Below, piece after piece: positions 26,652 to 35,058 of a stretch of DNA of 64,000 nucleotides. The stretch covers positions 5,474 to 69,473 of the forward strand of contig NZ_DASVMI010000043.1 of the NCBI RefSeq assembly GCF_036384435.1. The letters are read 5' to 3'. Numbering within the stretch: the stretch's first letter is position 1; the number at the start of each line of letters is the position of its first letter. Source of the DNA: GSA-30 sp036384435 (GTDB lineage: Bacteria > Pseudomonadota > Gammaproteobacteria > Xanthomonadales > Rhodanobacteraceae). The notes beneath the pieces were generated by a model that made no database searches, was not told where the DNA came from, and saw nothing but the letters and a program-made list of their open reading frames with translations. Position numbers and translations under genes: made by a program.

Positions 26652-26869
26652 CTGTGAGGCCGCTCGCTGGCGCTCGCTGCGAGGTCGGCAGCTTCGCTGC
26701 CTGTAAACGGGAAAAGCAGAGCATTAAAGAGCCGTTCCGTCCAGCTCACCGTAGCCTGCTTTTACCTCCTCACAGCCTGCATCGCAGGCGACTTCACAGC
26801 GAGCGCTAGCGAGCGGCCTCACAGGCAGCAAAGCTGCCGGCCTTACAGCGAGCGCCAGCGAGCGGCTTC
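26652..26869. repeat. Cluster of REP-like repeats between lacI and pilS
   Basis: A 28-base unit (26652-26679) recurs inverted at 26797-26824 with one mismatch, and a shorter copy in the same orientation as the second lies at 26846-26869. The shared core reads CAGCGAGCGCCAGCGAGCGG. Further small palindromes (GGCAGC...GCTGCC) lie between. A related copy occurs at 46398. The stretch contains no gene and marks the junction between the sugar locus and pilS. Confidence 0.7.
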
Positions 26870-26874
26870 CCCCG

Positions 26875-28512
26875 TTACGCTTCGACCTCGGCATTCTTGC
26901 CTCGGTAAGCTGGCGTAAGTACCAAGCGAAAACAGCTGCCACCACCGGCAACGCGTACGTACTCCAGCGAAGCCTGGTTGGCCTCGCTCATCTGGCGGGC
27001 CAGGTACAGGCCCAGACCCGTGCCGTACTCATGGGTGGTGTAGAACGGTTCGAAGATCTGGGCTGCGACCTTGGGCGGGATACCGGGGCCACGGTCGATG
27101 ACCTCAAGGATCGGCACCCCGTGCTCGCCATGCCGGGCCACGACCATCACGCGTGCCGGCTGGCCGGGCATGCGGCCGTAGCGCAAGGCGTTCTGTACCA
27201 GATTCCACACTACTTGCTGCAATTGCTGCGGATCGGCCATGGCGGCCACCGGTTCGTTGCCGGCGATGACGCGCAGGGAATCCTCGCCCAGATCGTTACC
27301 CTGGCGATACTCCTCGACGAAGCTCAATGCCCAACGACCCAGATCCAGCGTTTCCGGGCGTGAGCGCTCGCGACGCGACAGCTGCAGGATGTTCTCGATG
27401 ATCTCGTTCAAGCGCACGCAGTGGTTGTTGATGATCTCCACCATGCGCTGGTCAGTGCTGCTGAGGTCGGTCGATTCGGCCAGCAACTGCGCCGAATAGC
27501 GGATCGCCGCCAGTGGATTGCGGATCTCATGGGCGATCGAGGCGGACAATCGCCCGAGGGAGCTCAACGTCAGCTCTTCGGCTCGTCGCGATACCAGGGA
27601 GGTGTCGTCCAGGAAGATGAGCACGTGGGAGTCGTCGCTCGGGGCCAGCCGGGTGAAACGCGGCACTACTTCCGGTACGCCATCGGCCAGTTGCGTGGAG
27701 GTTTCGTCGAGCTTGCCGGAGGTCATCCAGTGATAAAGGCGCCTTGACAGTTCCGGGGCCAGGCGGCCCAGGTCACGCTGGTCGGCGGAGGGGTTGCCCA
27801 GCAGCATCCAGGCCGATTCATTGATCTGGTGAATGCGGTTGGCGTCGTCCACGAGCAGCACGCCGGTCTTCATGCGGCGGATGATCAGTTCATTGACCTG
27901 GGACAAGTTGGCCAGGTCGATACTGCGCTGCTCGGCTAACGCCTCGGTGGCGCGCATCTGGCGGCTGAGCACATGACAGAGCAGGGTGCTGGCGAAGTAG
28001 GCCAGGCCGAACAAGCCCGACTCCAGCAGTTCACGATCCATGCTCGAATCGACCTGCGGCAGTTCCAGGGCCGAATGGCCCAGGATGCCCAGCGTGGCAA
28101 GGGCAGCGAAGAATAGCGACAGGCGCAGTGGCAGAATCAGCGCACCGGCACTGAGATTCACCGCCAGCATCATGGCGATGCCGATGCGGGCGTCATGCAT
28201 CGAGGTCACGGCCAGCACGGCCGCGACGATATCGACTACCAACGCGCCCGATACGACCAGCCGGCTGCGCTGTACGCCCTTGCGGGTCACCATCAACACG
28301 CCCAGGGTAAATAGCAGAAATACCAGGGCGACGTTGCGCGCAAAGCTCACATCGATGAGCTTGGGCCAGCCCAGCCAGGGAGGGCTGAAGGCCAAGCCGA
28401 TGTAGATCAGTGCCTGGACCAGACGGAAGTAATTGAGGAACGATAGTTCATGGCGCACCGCCTCGGGGGCGGGGCGAGGAGCGGGTGAAGCGGGCGACGC
28501 TGAGGTTTGCAC
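26875..28512 (-). CDS. pilS: Sensor histidine kinase PilS
   Basis: PilS senses pilin in the inner membrane and phosphorylates or dephosphorylates PilR. The protein has six hydrophobic segments (from LVQALIYIGLAF to LFGLAYFASTLLC), a PAS-like region (MKTGVLLVDDANRIHQINES), a HisKA domain with the H box SASIAHEIRNPLAAIRYS, and an HATPase domain (NLVQNALRYG, DRGPGIP, GTGLGL). The start is uncertain: I place it at GTG 28512, giving 545 residues, because the frame further upstream reads a proline-rich stretch across a likely promoter (TATACT at 28549-28544). It is divergent from sucC. The usual neighbour pilR is 9 kb away on the same strand. Confidence 0.85.
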   Translation of the reverse strand: MQTSASPASPAPRPAPEAVRHELSFLNYFRLVQALIYIGLAFSPPWLGWPKLIDVSFARNVALVFLLFTLGVLMVTRKGVQRSRLVVSGALVVDIVAAVLAVTSMHDARIGIAMMLAVNLSAGALILPLRLSLFFAALATLGILGHSALELPQVDSSMDRELLESGLFGLAYFASTLLCHVLSRQMRATEALAEQRSIDLANLSQVNELIIRRMKTGVLLVDDANRIHQINESAWMLLGNPSADQRDLGRLAPELSRRLYHWMTSGKLDETSTQLADGVPEVVPRFTRLAPSDDSHVLIFLDDTSLVSRRAEELTLSSLGRLSASIAHEIRNPLAAIRYSAQLLAESTDLSSTDQRMVEIINNHCVRLNEIIENILQLSRRERSRPETLDLGRWALSFVEEYRQGNDLGEDSLRVIAGNEPVAAMADPQQLQQVVWNLVQNALRYGRMPGQPARVMVVARHGEHGVPILEVIDRGPGIPPKVAAQIFEPFYTTHEYGTGLGLYLARQMSEANQASLEYVRVAGGGSCFRLVLTPAYRGKNAEVEA

Positions 28513-28945
28513 CTGGGCGGGCACTCGTTGGGCGGGTGGGAGGAGTATAGGCGGTTGGCTGCGCGGGTTTGGAGGTGGGGGCGGTATTGGAAACGGATGA
28601 CGGGGGCGCAAGTCCGTGCGCCCCGGGGTGATCACAAGCACCGCCAGACCCCGTCGCGGCATGGGCGCTTGCCCCTGGGAGACGGCTGCCATCGGCCGCC
28701 AATCCCCTTTCGACCCCAGCCACAATTCGCCCTCCCATAATTTGTCGCAGCGCACAACCCCTTTCCATCACGGGCCGCTTCCGCGAAAATACCTGGCCGT
28801 ATTGCGCGGTTTTTCGTCATGTGAAGGCATGGCGGCGGCGCACTGCACTCGGCAGCGCGTTGTGTACCCGCCGTCCGTTCCCCTTCGCCTGCGCCTGACC
28901 ATCGGTGCATGGCGCCAATGTTTCCCCGTTCGCTCGAGGTATCGA
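28513..28945. other. Divergent promoter region pilS / sucC
   Basis: The 433 bases hold no gene I can support. TATACT at 28549-28544 on the minus strand is a plausible -10 box for pilS, 32 bases before the chosen GTG. CATAAT near 28736 on the plus strand could be a -10 box for sucC, which would leave a long leader of roughly 200 bases. Neither has a good -35 match. Confidence 0.4.
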
Positions 28946-30106
28946 ATGAATTTCCACGAGTACCAGGCTAAAGAACTGTTCGCGCAGTACGGCATTGCCG
29001 TGCCGCCGGGCAAGGTTGCCAACTCTCCCGATGCCGCTGTCGACGCCGCCAAGCACCTTGGTGGTTCGCAGTGGATGGTTAAGGCTCAGATCCACGCAGG
29101 TGGCCGCGGCAAGGCCGGCGGCGTCAAGTTCTGCAAGAGCCTCGACGATGTCCGTGCTGCCGCCAAGGGCATGCTGGGCACCAACATGGAAACCTACCAG
29201 TCCGCTGGCCGCGCGCTGCCGGTCAATCTGGTGCTGGTCACCGATGCCACCAACATCGCCAAGGAGCTGTACCTGTCGATCCTGGTCGACCGCGACTCCA
29301 AGTCGGTGTCGTTCATTGCCTCCAAGCATGGCGGCGTGGACATCGAGCAGGTCGCCAAGGATACGCCCGAAGATATCCACACCATCGTGGTCGATTTCGT
29401 CGAAGGCCTGCAGCCGTACCAGTGCCGCCAGCTCGGCTTCGCGATGGATCTCAACGCCAAGCAAGTCGGTCAGCTGACCAAGATCATGCTGGGCCTGTAC
29501 AAGCTGTTCAACGACAAGGATCTCTCCCTCGTTGAACTGAACCCGCTGGCCATCCTCGAAGACGGCAACCTCGCCGCCCTCGACGGCAAGGTCAATTCCG
29601 ATGACAACGCCGAATTCCGTCACGCCGACCTGGCCGCCATGCGCGACCTGAGCCAGGAAGACGCGGCCGAGGCGGCTGCCGTGCAGCACAACCTCAACTA
29701 CGTCACGATGGACGGCACCATCGGTTGCATGGTCAATGGCGCTGGCCTGGCCATGGCGACCATGGACGTCATCAAGCTGGCGGGCGGCGAGCCGGCCAAC
29801 TTCCTCGACGTCGGCGGTGGTGCCACCAAGGAGCGCGTGACCGAGGCGTTCAAGCTGATCACCTCCTCGGACAAGGTGAAGGCCATCCTGGTCAACATCT
29901 TTGGCGGCATCGTCCGCTGCGACATGATTGCCGAAGGCATCATCGCCGCAGTCAAGGAAGTGGGTCTGAAGATTCCGGTGGTGGTGCGCCTGCAGGGCAC
30001 CAATGTCGAGAAGGGCCGCGAACTGCTGGCCAACTCCGGCCTGGCGATCACGCCGGCTGATGATCTCAACGACGCGGCGCAGAAAGCCGTGGCCGCCGCG
30101 AAGTGA
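28946..30106 (+). CDS. sucC: Succinate-CoA ligase (ADP-forming), beta subunit
   Basis: The 386-residue ATP-grasp subunit of the TCA-cycle enzyme that converts succinyl-CoA to succinate with ATP formation. It starts MNFHEYQAKELFAQYGI, the family's standard N-terminus, after a GAGG site seven bases upstream. The ATP-grasp region includes KAQIHAGGRGKAGGVK, and the C-terminal half has GCMVNGAGLAMATMD and the phosphate-site loop NIFGGIVRCD. It is followed 13 bases later by sucD, so the two form an operon. Length is normal and there is no oddity. Confidence 0.97.
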   Translation: MNFHEYQAKELFAQYGIAVPPGKVANSPDAAVDAAKHLGGSQWMVKAQIHAGGRGKAGGVKFCKSLDDVRAAAKGMLGTNMETYQSAGRALPVNLVLVTDATNIAKELYLSILVDRDSKSVSFIASKHGGVDIEQVAKDTPEDIHTIVVDFVEGLQPYQCRQLGFAMDLNAKQVGQLTKIMLGLYKLFNDKDLSLVELNPLAILEDGNLAALDGKVNSDDNAEFRHADLAAMRDLSQEDAAEAAAVQHNLNYVTMDGTIGCMVNGAGLAMATMDVIKLAGGEPANFLDVGGGATKERVTEAFKLITSSDKVKAILVNIFGGIVRCDMIAEGIIAAVKEVGLKIPVVVRLQGTNVEKGRELLANSGLAITPADDLNDAAQKAVAAAK

Positions 30107-30119
30107 GGAGCATCCAAGC

Positions 30120-30992
30120 ATGAGCGTTCTCGTCAATAAAAACACCAAGGTGATCGTGCAGGGCTTCACCGGCCAGCAGGGCACCTTCCATGCGCAGCAG
30201 GCGCTCGATTACGGCACCAAGGTCGTCGGTGGCGTGACTCCGGGCAAGGGCGGCAGTGAGCACATCGGCCTGCCGGTCTTCAACTCTGTCTCGGAAGCCG
30301 TGGACGAAACCGGTGCCGATGCCTCGGTCATCTTCGTGCCGCCGCCGTTTGCGGCCGACTCGATCCTCGAAGCCGTCGATGCGGGCATCCGCGTGATCGT
30401 GGCGATCACCGAGGGCATTCCGGTGCTGGACATGCTGCGCGTGAAGAACGTGTTGGCCCAGCATCCGGAGACCGTGCTGATCGGTCCGAACTGCCCGGGT
30501 ATCATCACGCCCGGCGAGTGCAAGATCGGCATCATGCCAGGCCACATCCACCAGCCAGGCAAGGTGGGTATCGTGTCGCGTTCGGGCACGCTGACCTACG
30601 AAGCGGTCTTCCAGACCACCAATGAGGGCCTGGGCCAGTCGACCTGCATCGGCATCGGCGGTGACCCTATCAACGGCCTGAACTTCATCGACTGCCTGAA
30701 GCTGTTTCAGGACGATCCGCAGACCGAAGGCATCATCATGGTGGGCGAGATTGGCGGTTCGGCCGAAGAAGACGCCGCCGAGTTCATCGGCGAGTACGTC
30801 AAGAAGCCGGTCGTGTCGTTCATCGCCGGCGCGTCGGCTCCGGCCGGCAAGCGCATGGGCCATGCCGGTGCGATCATCTCTGGTGGCAAGGGCACGGCCG
30901 CAGCCAAGTTCGCCGCTCTGGAAAAGGCTGGCGTGACGACGGTGAAGTCGCCTGCCGACTTGGGTAAGACGCTTGCCAAGCTGATGAAGTAA
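30120..30992 (+). CDS. sucD: Succinate-CoA ligase, alpha subunit
   Basis: The 290-residue CoA-binding subunit carries the histidine that is phosphorylated during catalysis, H248 in MGHAGAII. The N-terminal Rossmann part reads GFTGQQGTFHAQQAL and binds CoA; the middle has GPNCPGIITPGECKIGIMPG. It starts 13 bases after sucC with an AGGAG site and ends just before a strong double hairpin terminator. The alpha and beta subunits form the tetramer of Gram-negative bacteria. Confidence 0.97.
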   Translation: MSVLVNKNTKVIVQGFTGQQGTFHAQQALDYGTKVVGGVTPGKGGSEHIGLPVFNSVSEAVDETGADASVIFVPPPFAADSILEAVDAGIRVIVAITEGIPVLDMLRVKNVLAQHPETVLIGPNCPGIITPGECKIGIMPGHIHQPGKVGIVSRSGTLTYEAVFQTTNEGLGQSTCIGIGGDPINGLNFIDCLKLFQDDPQTEGIIMVGEIGGSAEEDAAEFIGEYVKKPVVSFIAGASAPAGKRMGHAGAIISGGKGTAAAKFAALEKAGVTTVKSPADLGKTLAKLMK

Positions 30993-31016
30993 TCCGGTAC
31001 GTTTCGACGTACCGAA

Positions 31017-31045
31017 AAGGGTCGCTGCGAAGCGGCCCTTTTTTT
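31017..31045 (+). terminator. Rho-independent terminator after sucCD
   Basis: AAGGG-CGCT (31017-31026) pairs with AGCG-CCCTT (31031-31040), with a T/G mismatch, around GCGA, then five more T. A second hairpin, CGGTACG / CGTACCG, lies directly upstream. Orientation fits rightward sucCD transcription. Confidence 0.9.
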
Positions 31046-31053
31046 GCTCGTCT

Positions 31054-31400
31054 TCAGCCTTCGATGATGAGAAGCCGACTAACCCTGTGCCTGGGGGCTT
31101 GCTGGTCGCAATGATTCGGCGACTGGCGATGGTGGCAGTTGTCCTGGCGAGTTCCTCCGACATGGACATCGACGATATCGGCCGTCGAGGCACTCATGAC
31201 GACATGATCGACAGCATCGGTCGGTACGGCTGACTCGGCGACATCGAGCATCACGAAGTCAGCGAATTTCCCAGGTTACAGGCTACCGATGACATGCGCC
31301 TTGAGAATATCCGCTTCTGCCGTCTGCGCCGCCGGTTCGCTCTCGTCAGTGGTCAAGCCGGCAAGCGCGATGCTTGGTTGCCTTTGTGGTTCGGCTGTGT
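31054..31400 (-). pseudogene. Remnant of an amidohydrolase-like gene
   Basis: On the minus strand a peptide that looks like the C-terminus of a TRZ/ATZ-type amidohydrolase is readable: KFADFVMLDVAE, then DAVDHVVMSASTADIVDVHV, then GG, matching the usual end pattern ADLVxLD...DPVxxLVYxAxxxDVxxVxVxG. It is cut from the upstream reading (ADILKAHVIGSL) by an in-frame TAA at 31278-31276, standing where family members have a charged residue before PGK. Further upstream the reading frame breaks up. I take this as a decayed gene. The remaining 300 bases to the metalloprotease show only fragments; one of them (WTYRQAMQRAGDFFAWTQTQ, near 31400-31470) looks conserved but I cannot identify it. Confidence 0.42.
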
Positions 31401-31657
31401 CTGCGTCCAGGCGAAGAAGTCGCCGGCCCGCTGCATGGCCTGTCGATACGTCCATTGCGGTCCCACGACACGCGCGGTGGCGCCATGGACAAAGCGTAGC
31501 TCTGAAATCCCAGTCGCTTGCGCCATGCACTGATACCGATCGCGTCACGCCGGAAGGTCTCATGGCTATGTGTTGCCATGGCGGCATCAGGTTTATACAT
31601 GCCAGGCAACGCAATGGGAGTGCCGACGACGCACAGCGTGGATCACTTCACAAGACG

Positions 31658-31689
31658 AAGTCGCGGACATGCCGCGACTTCGACTTTTT
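31658..31689. terminator. Hairpin between the remnant and the metalloprotease
   Basis: AAGTCGCGG (31658-31666) and CCGCGACTT (31672-31680) form a 9-bp perfect stem, followed on the plus strand by CGAC and five T. It would stop rightward transcription; it also lies just past the stop of the leftward metalloprotease gene and may mark its 3' end. Confidence 0.55.
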
Positions 31690-31703
31690 GCCAGACACCA
31701 AAT

Positions 31704-32813
31704 TCAATCGAGCGGTACGACGGCCTTGGCGAGCGAAGAGATTTTGGCGGCGCGTTCACGCCAAAGCCTGGCCATGTCTGCGGTTGCCGGGTTACCTCGG
31801 GGCAGTCCAGCGTCATCCAGCAGCAGTGGCGTTGAATAAAAGCTCGTGCTGTTACCACAAAGTATGGTCTTGGAGTTGCCATTGTTGTAGCCGAACTTGT
31901 AGTGGGCTTGCCCTGTATTGCAGTGACTACCACCTACGTTATGGGCAATTTCATGGCGGAATGCATTGGCATACTTCGCTTGCTGGACACTGACACGGCC
32001 TCCGATGTATGCCCACCCTGCGGCATTGTTACCCGAGCTGGCATTGAAATAGCTGGCAAGCAGATCGGCGCCGTATTGCTTCATGCCGGCGTCGAACAGG
32101 GCCAATGCTTTTTTCAGTGCACCGTTCGCGCCGTTGTGTACGGGGTAGTCTTCTTCAATGATCTGGATGCCCGCCAGACGCAGACGTACTTTTTCCACCT
32201 GCGAATTTCGCAATCCAAGATTGACGGATTCGACCTGGGCCAATGCGAAAGCCTGCGGATCACCGACACGATCGGCAGCCGACCTGGAGAATCCGGCGAG
32301 CAGATCGATGACAATGAAGCCCTCCGAATCCACGTCGGCTTCATCCGTTGCCGACTCACGCACGAGCATGGGGGATGCCGGTTCCGTCATGGGCTCGGCG
32401 TCAGGTTGCATATAGTCGGCAGGCGAGGCGTCGAACCACTGTTGCGTACCGATACCATCAGCCAGGATCATGCCACTTTGCTGTGGCGTTTCAACCAGCG
32501 CAAGAAGGTGGCCGTCATCATGACGAACCATGACCAGGCTTCCCTGGGGCCGGTTGGCTTCGTCCCTCAGCGTCGCGCTGCTGACGGTGTAATCGTTATG
32601 GCGCTCGATCGAGGTGTTCCTATCCGGATGCAGGCCATGCAGAATGGGCGATGTGAATTGCGGTGAAACGACATGGCTTGCATTGATGGTCGGTTTCGAC
32701 AGGAGTTCCGGAGCAATGAAATGGCCCTCAAGCGGACCGTTGGGGAACCCATGGGCGCTGGCGCCCATGCTTGTCAGACACATGATCCATGCGGCCTGAA
32801 ACTTCTTGTACAT
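31704..32813 (-). CDS. Secreted zinc metalloprotease (metzincin)
   Basis: The 369-residue protein starts with a signal peptide (AAWIMCLTSMGASAHG). Residues 287-297 read HEIAHNVGGSH, the HExxHxxGxxH zinc motif of metzincins, with E288 as catalytic base. The 280 residues before it are a long N-terminal region without known motifs, probably a propeptide or binding domain. A metzincin Met-turn methionine is expected some distance after the zinc site; M at ADMARLW is a weak candidate. The peptidase would act outside the cell. Family placement (reprolysin-like versus peptidyl-Asp type M72) is undecided. It is monocistronic, in an accessory-looking stretch. Confidence 0.8.
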   Translation of the reverse strand: MYKKFQAAWIMCLTSMGASAHGFPNGPLEGHFIAPELLSKPTINASHVVSPQFTSPILHGLHPDRNTSIERHNDYTVSSATLRDEANRPQGSLVMVRHDDGHLLALVETPQQSGMILADGIGTQQWFDASPADYMQPDAEPMTEPASPMLVRESATDEADVDSEGFIVIDLLAGFSRSAADRVGDPQAFALAQVESVNLGLRNSQVEKVRLRLAGIQIIEEDYPVHNGANGALKKALALFDAGMKQYGADLLASYFNASSGNNAAGWAYIGGRVSVQQAKYANAFRHEIAHNVGGSHCNTGQAHYKFGYNNGNSKTILCGNSTSFYSTPLLLDDAGLPRGNPATADMARLWRERAAKISSLAKAVVPLD

Positions 32814-33003
32814 AGTGGAGTGCTTCCCTCTTAATCGCCGTGGTCTACAGCGACGAGCACGTTAGAGGGAAACGGACGTTGCGTATGTCCGCCGGTGGCA
32901 GTTGGATACTACCTATATGGCTCAACGGCCGCTTCAAGGAATCTGACATCGCAGCGACGCCATGAGTAACCCGCCATGGTGGCAGCCAGCGGATGAAGTC
33001 GCG

Positions 33004-33888
33004 CTATCGCAATACATGCTTTGCGGCGCGATCAAGCCACGTTGCGATCAAATCCAGCGTGTGTGATTGCAAGGCCCAGTGTTGCCAGAATAGCGGCACA
33101 TCGAGCCAGCGTCTTGGTGCGATGGCGCAAAGCGTGCCTTCCTTGATGCGCTGCTTTGCCATGGACTCCGGAGCCATGCCCCAACCCAGACCATACTCAG
33201 CAGCCCCGACAAACGCATGGGGCGAGGGTATGTAATGGATGGGTGGGGCCAGCTTGGCTCGCGTGATGCTGCGAATAAATCGACGTTGCAGATCGTCTTT
33301 GCGATTGAATACCAGCATGGGCGCCTGCGACATCGAACTGGCACCCAGACCTTCAGAAAAATGCTGCTTTACGAAAGAGGGCGAGGCAACGGGGAGATAT
33401 CGCATTGTTCCTAGCCGATGAACGTGGCACCCCTGGAGGCGGAGGGCGTCACTGGTGACTGCACCCATGACCGAACCGTTACGCAGCAGGGCCGTGGAGT
33501 GGTCTTGATCCTCCACATGGATATCAAAGAGGAGTCCGTGTTTCTCGTGCAGGCCGGCAATGGCGTCGAGCAACCAGGTGGCCAGTGAATCGGCATTGAC
33601 AGCAATCGCGATGGGCTCGCGCGTGGCCAGTGGTTCAGCGAACGTCTCCAAGGCCTCGCGCTCCAGAAGTCGCATCTGTTGCACGCCGCGTAGCAGACGC
33701 GCGCCGGCAATCGTCGTCCGACATGGTACCTGGCGCAATACCAGCACCTGGCCGAGGCGATCCTCCAGCGTCTTGATGCGTTGGGATATCGCCGATGGTG
33801 TCAGTGAGAGCCGACGGGCCGCTTTTTCGAAGCTTCCCTCTTCGATAACGGCATGAAGCGCGACGAGTTGGGGATGGATCAGGCTCAT
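33004..33888 (-). CDS. argP: LysR-family regulator ArgP (IciA/LysG)
   Basis: The 294-residue protein has an N-terminal winged helix-turn-helix (FEKAARRLSLTPSAISQRIKT, residues about 20-41) and a substrate-binding domain. The start MSLIHPQLVALHAVIEEGSF and the DNA-binding part are very close to ArgP, which senses lysine and arginine and activates the exporter gene argO/lysE. It is divergent from a LysE/ArgO-type exporter with 94 bases between, the classic arrangement. ATG 33888 is the natural start. Confidence 0.9.
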   Translation of the reverse strand: MSLIHPQLVALHAVIEEGSFEKAARRLSLTPSAISQRIKTLEDRLGQVLVLRQVPCRTTIAGARLLRGVQQMRLLEREALETFAEPLATREPIAIAVNADSLATWLLDAIAGLHEKHGLLFDIHVEDQDHSTALLRNGSVMGAVTSDALRLQGCHVHRLGTMRYLPVASPSFVKQHFSEGLGASSMSQAPMLVFNRKDDLQRRFIRSITRAKLAPPIHYIPSPHAFVGAAEYGLGWGMAPESMAKQRIKEGTLCAIAPRRWLDVPLFWQHWALQSHTLDLIATWLDRAAKHVLR

Positions 33889-33982
33889 GATGAAGTCATT
33901 CTAAAGTTACTTAAGAAAAATAAGTTTTACTTAATAAGTGAAGTCACCGAAAGTGCTGCAACCAGTCACGGCGTGAGGTGTC
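33889..33982. promoter_or_regulatory. argP / lysE divergent control region
   Basis: This AT-rich stretch holds overlapping AT tracts (TTACTTAAG, AATAAG, TTACTTAATAAG), the kind of sequence where LysR-type activators bind and where promoters for both genes must lie. A near-repeat TTACTTAA occurs twice, 22 bases apart. The exact ArgP box cannot be fixed by eye. Confidence 0.5.
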
Positions 33983-34600
33983 ATGAATCCTTACTTGTAT
34001 GGTCTTGGTGCAGGTGCCAGCCTGATCGTTGCCATCGGAGCGCAGAATGCCTTCGTGCTGCGCCAAGGACTGATGCGCCAATACGTTGGCCAGGTCGTGC
34101 TGGTGTGCGCAATGGCCGACGCATGCCTCATCGTGGCGGGCGTGGCAGGCATGGGTGCCCTGGTGCAAGGCACGCCCTGGTTGCTCCAGGTCACCCGGGC
34201 TGCTGGCGCGTTGTTCCTGTTGACCTATGCCATTGTTGCGGCGCGACGAGCGATTCAGGGGCAGGGGCAGTGGGGCTCCGGTGATGCCATGGCACGGGGA
34301 AGGTGGCGCGTCCTGCTCACCTGCCTTGGTTTTACCTTGCTCAACCCGCACGTCTATCTGGACACCGTCGTATTGCTGGGCAGCCTGTCGACACGCTTTG
34401 CGCACAGCAGCGAGCGAGCGTGGTTTACTGCTGGCGCAGTGACAGCAAGTTTTGCCTGGTTCGCCGGGTTGGGTTTTGGGGCCCGATGGTTGTTGCCTTG
34501 GTTTACCAAGCCTTCCGCGTGGCAATGGCTGGATGCTGGCGTGGCAGTACTGATGCTGGTATTGGCCGCTTTGATGATAGTAGGGATGGTGGGCGCGTGA
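33983..34600 (+). CDS. lysE: LysE/ArgO-family basic amino-acid exporter
   Basis: The 205-residue inner-membrane protein has about six hydrophobic segments and the family signature GAGASLIVAIGAQNAFVLRQG at the N-terminus, followed by DACLIVAGVAGMG and TLLNPHVYLDTVVLLGS, with the NPHVYLDT motif in the middle of the protein. It should export lysine and/or arginine when the cell's level is too high, for example during growth on peptides. Regulation by the divergent ArgP is expected. Length equals that of LysE and ArgO. Confidence 0.93.
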   Translation: MNPYLYGLGAGASLIVAIGAQNAFVLRQGLMRQYVGQVVLVCAMADACLIVAGVAGMGALVQGTPWLLQVTRAAGALFLLTYAIVAARRAIQGQGQWGSGDAMARGRWRVLLTCLGFTLLNPHVYLDTVVLLGSLSTRFAHSSERAWFTAGAVTASFAWFAGLGFGARWLLPWFTKPSAWQWLDAGVAVLMLVLAALMIVGMVGA

Positions 34601-34984
34601 TCGTTCTGGCGAATCGCTTTGGCGCCCAGATCAACATAAAGCACCCGTCGCTCCATCAAAACCCGGCCTCAAGGTGTATCCGCGCCCTTCGAAGCTTCGT
34701 GGAGACAATGAGAAGAAGTTCTTGCAGGAGGCTGGAAGCGCTTGTCTGGCGGCTGCCGGTTTACGAATTCAATGAATCATAAGGCGGTCGATGTAGCATC
34801 GTGTTGCCGTTGCTGGACGCCTCCCTTCTGTTGGAGAGGACTTCCGCCACGGTCGATGCCGTCGAGCCGGATCACGTGTGCTCAAAAGCCAGATGTGTCC
34901 AGGTGCTGATCTTCGCTAGACCCATCAGGTTCAGCTTACCTCGATCACGCAACCTCTTGGCCTGGCCAACACCTTGAAATAAGA
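34601..34984. other. Non-coding stretch
   Basis: About 380 bases after lysE without a supportable gene. Several short frames exist, none with a ribosome-binding site or recognisable product. There is no T-rich terminator for lysE that I can see. Confidence 0.4.
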
Positions 34985-35019
34985 AAGACAGGTGCCCTTT
35001 CCAGCCAGGGCCCTGTCTT
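34985..35019 (-). terminator. Terminator of the toxin gene
   Basis: AAGACAGG (34985-34992) pairs with CCTGTCTT (35012-35019), with an inner GCCCT/AGGGC stem. Read on the minus strand it is followed by TTTCTTATTTC, a T-rich tail, 40 bases past the toxin stop codon. This orientation fits the leftward toxin gene. Confidence 0.7.
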
Positions 35020-35058
35020 GACTCGTCCTGGATGAACGCCGTAGTTCGTCACGCAGCG

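Noticed and set aside
26652..26869. Possible CRISPR-like array
   Set aside because: The units are inverted relative to each other and irregularly spaced, with no unique spacers of constant length and no cas genes.
28817..30184. 455-codon minus-strand frame
   Set aside because: Antisense to sucC, whose identity is certain.
31289..31993. 234-codon plus-strand frame
   Set aside because: Crosses the amidohydrolase remnant and the start of the metalloprotease's 3' end; low-complexity, no ribosome-binding site.
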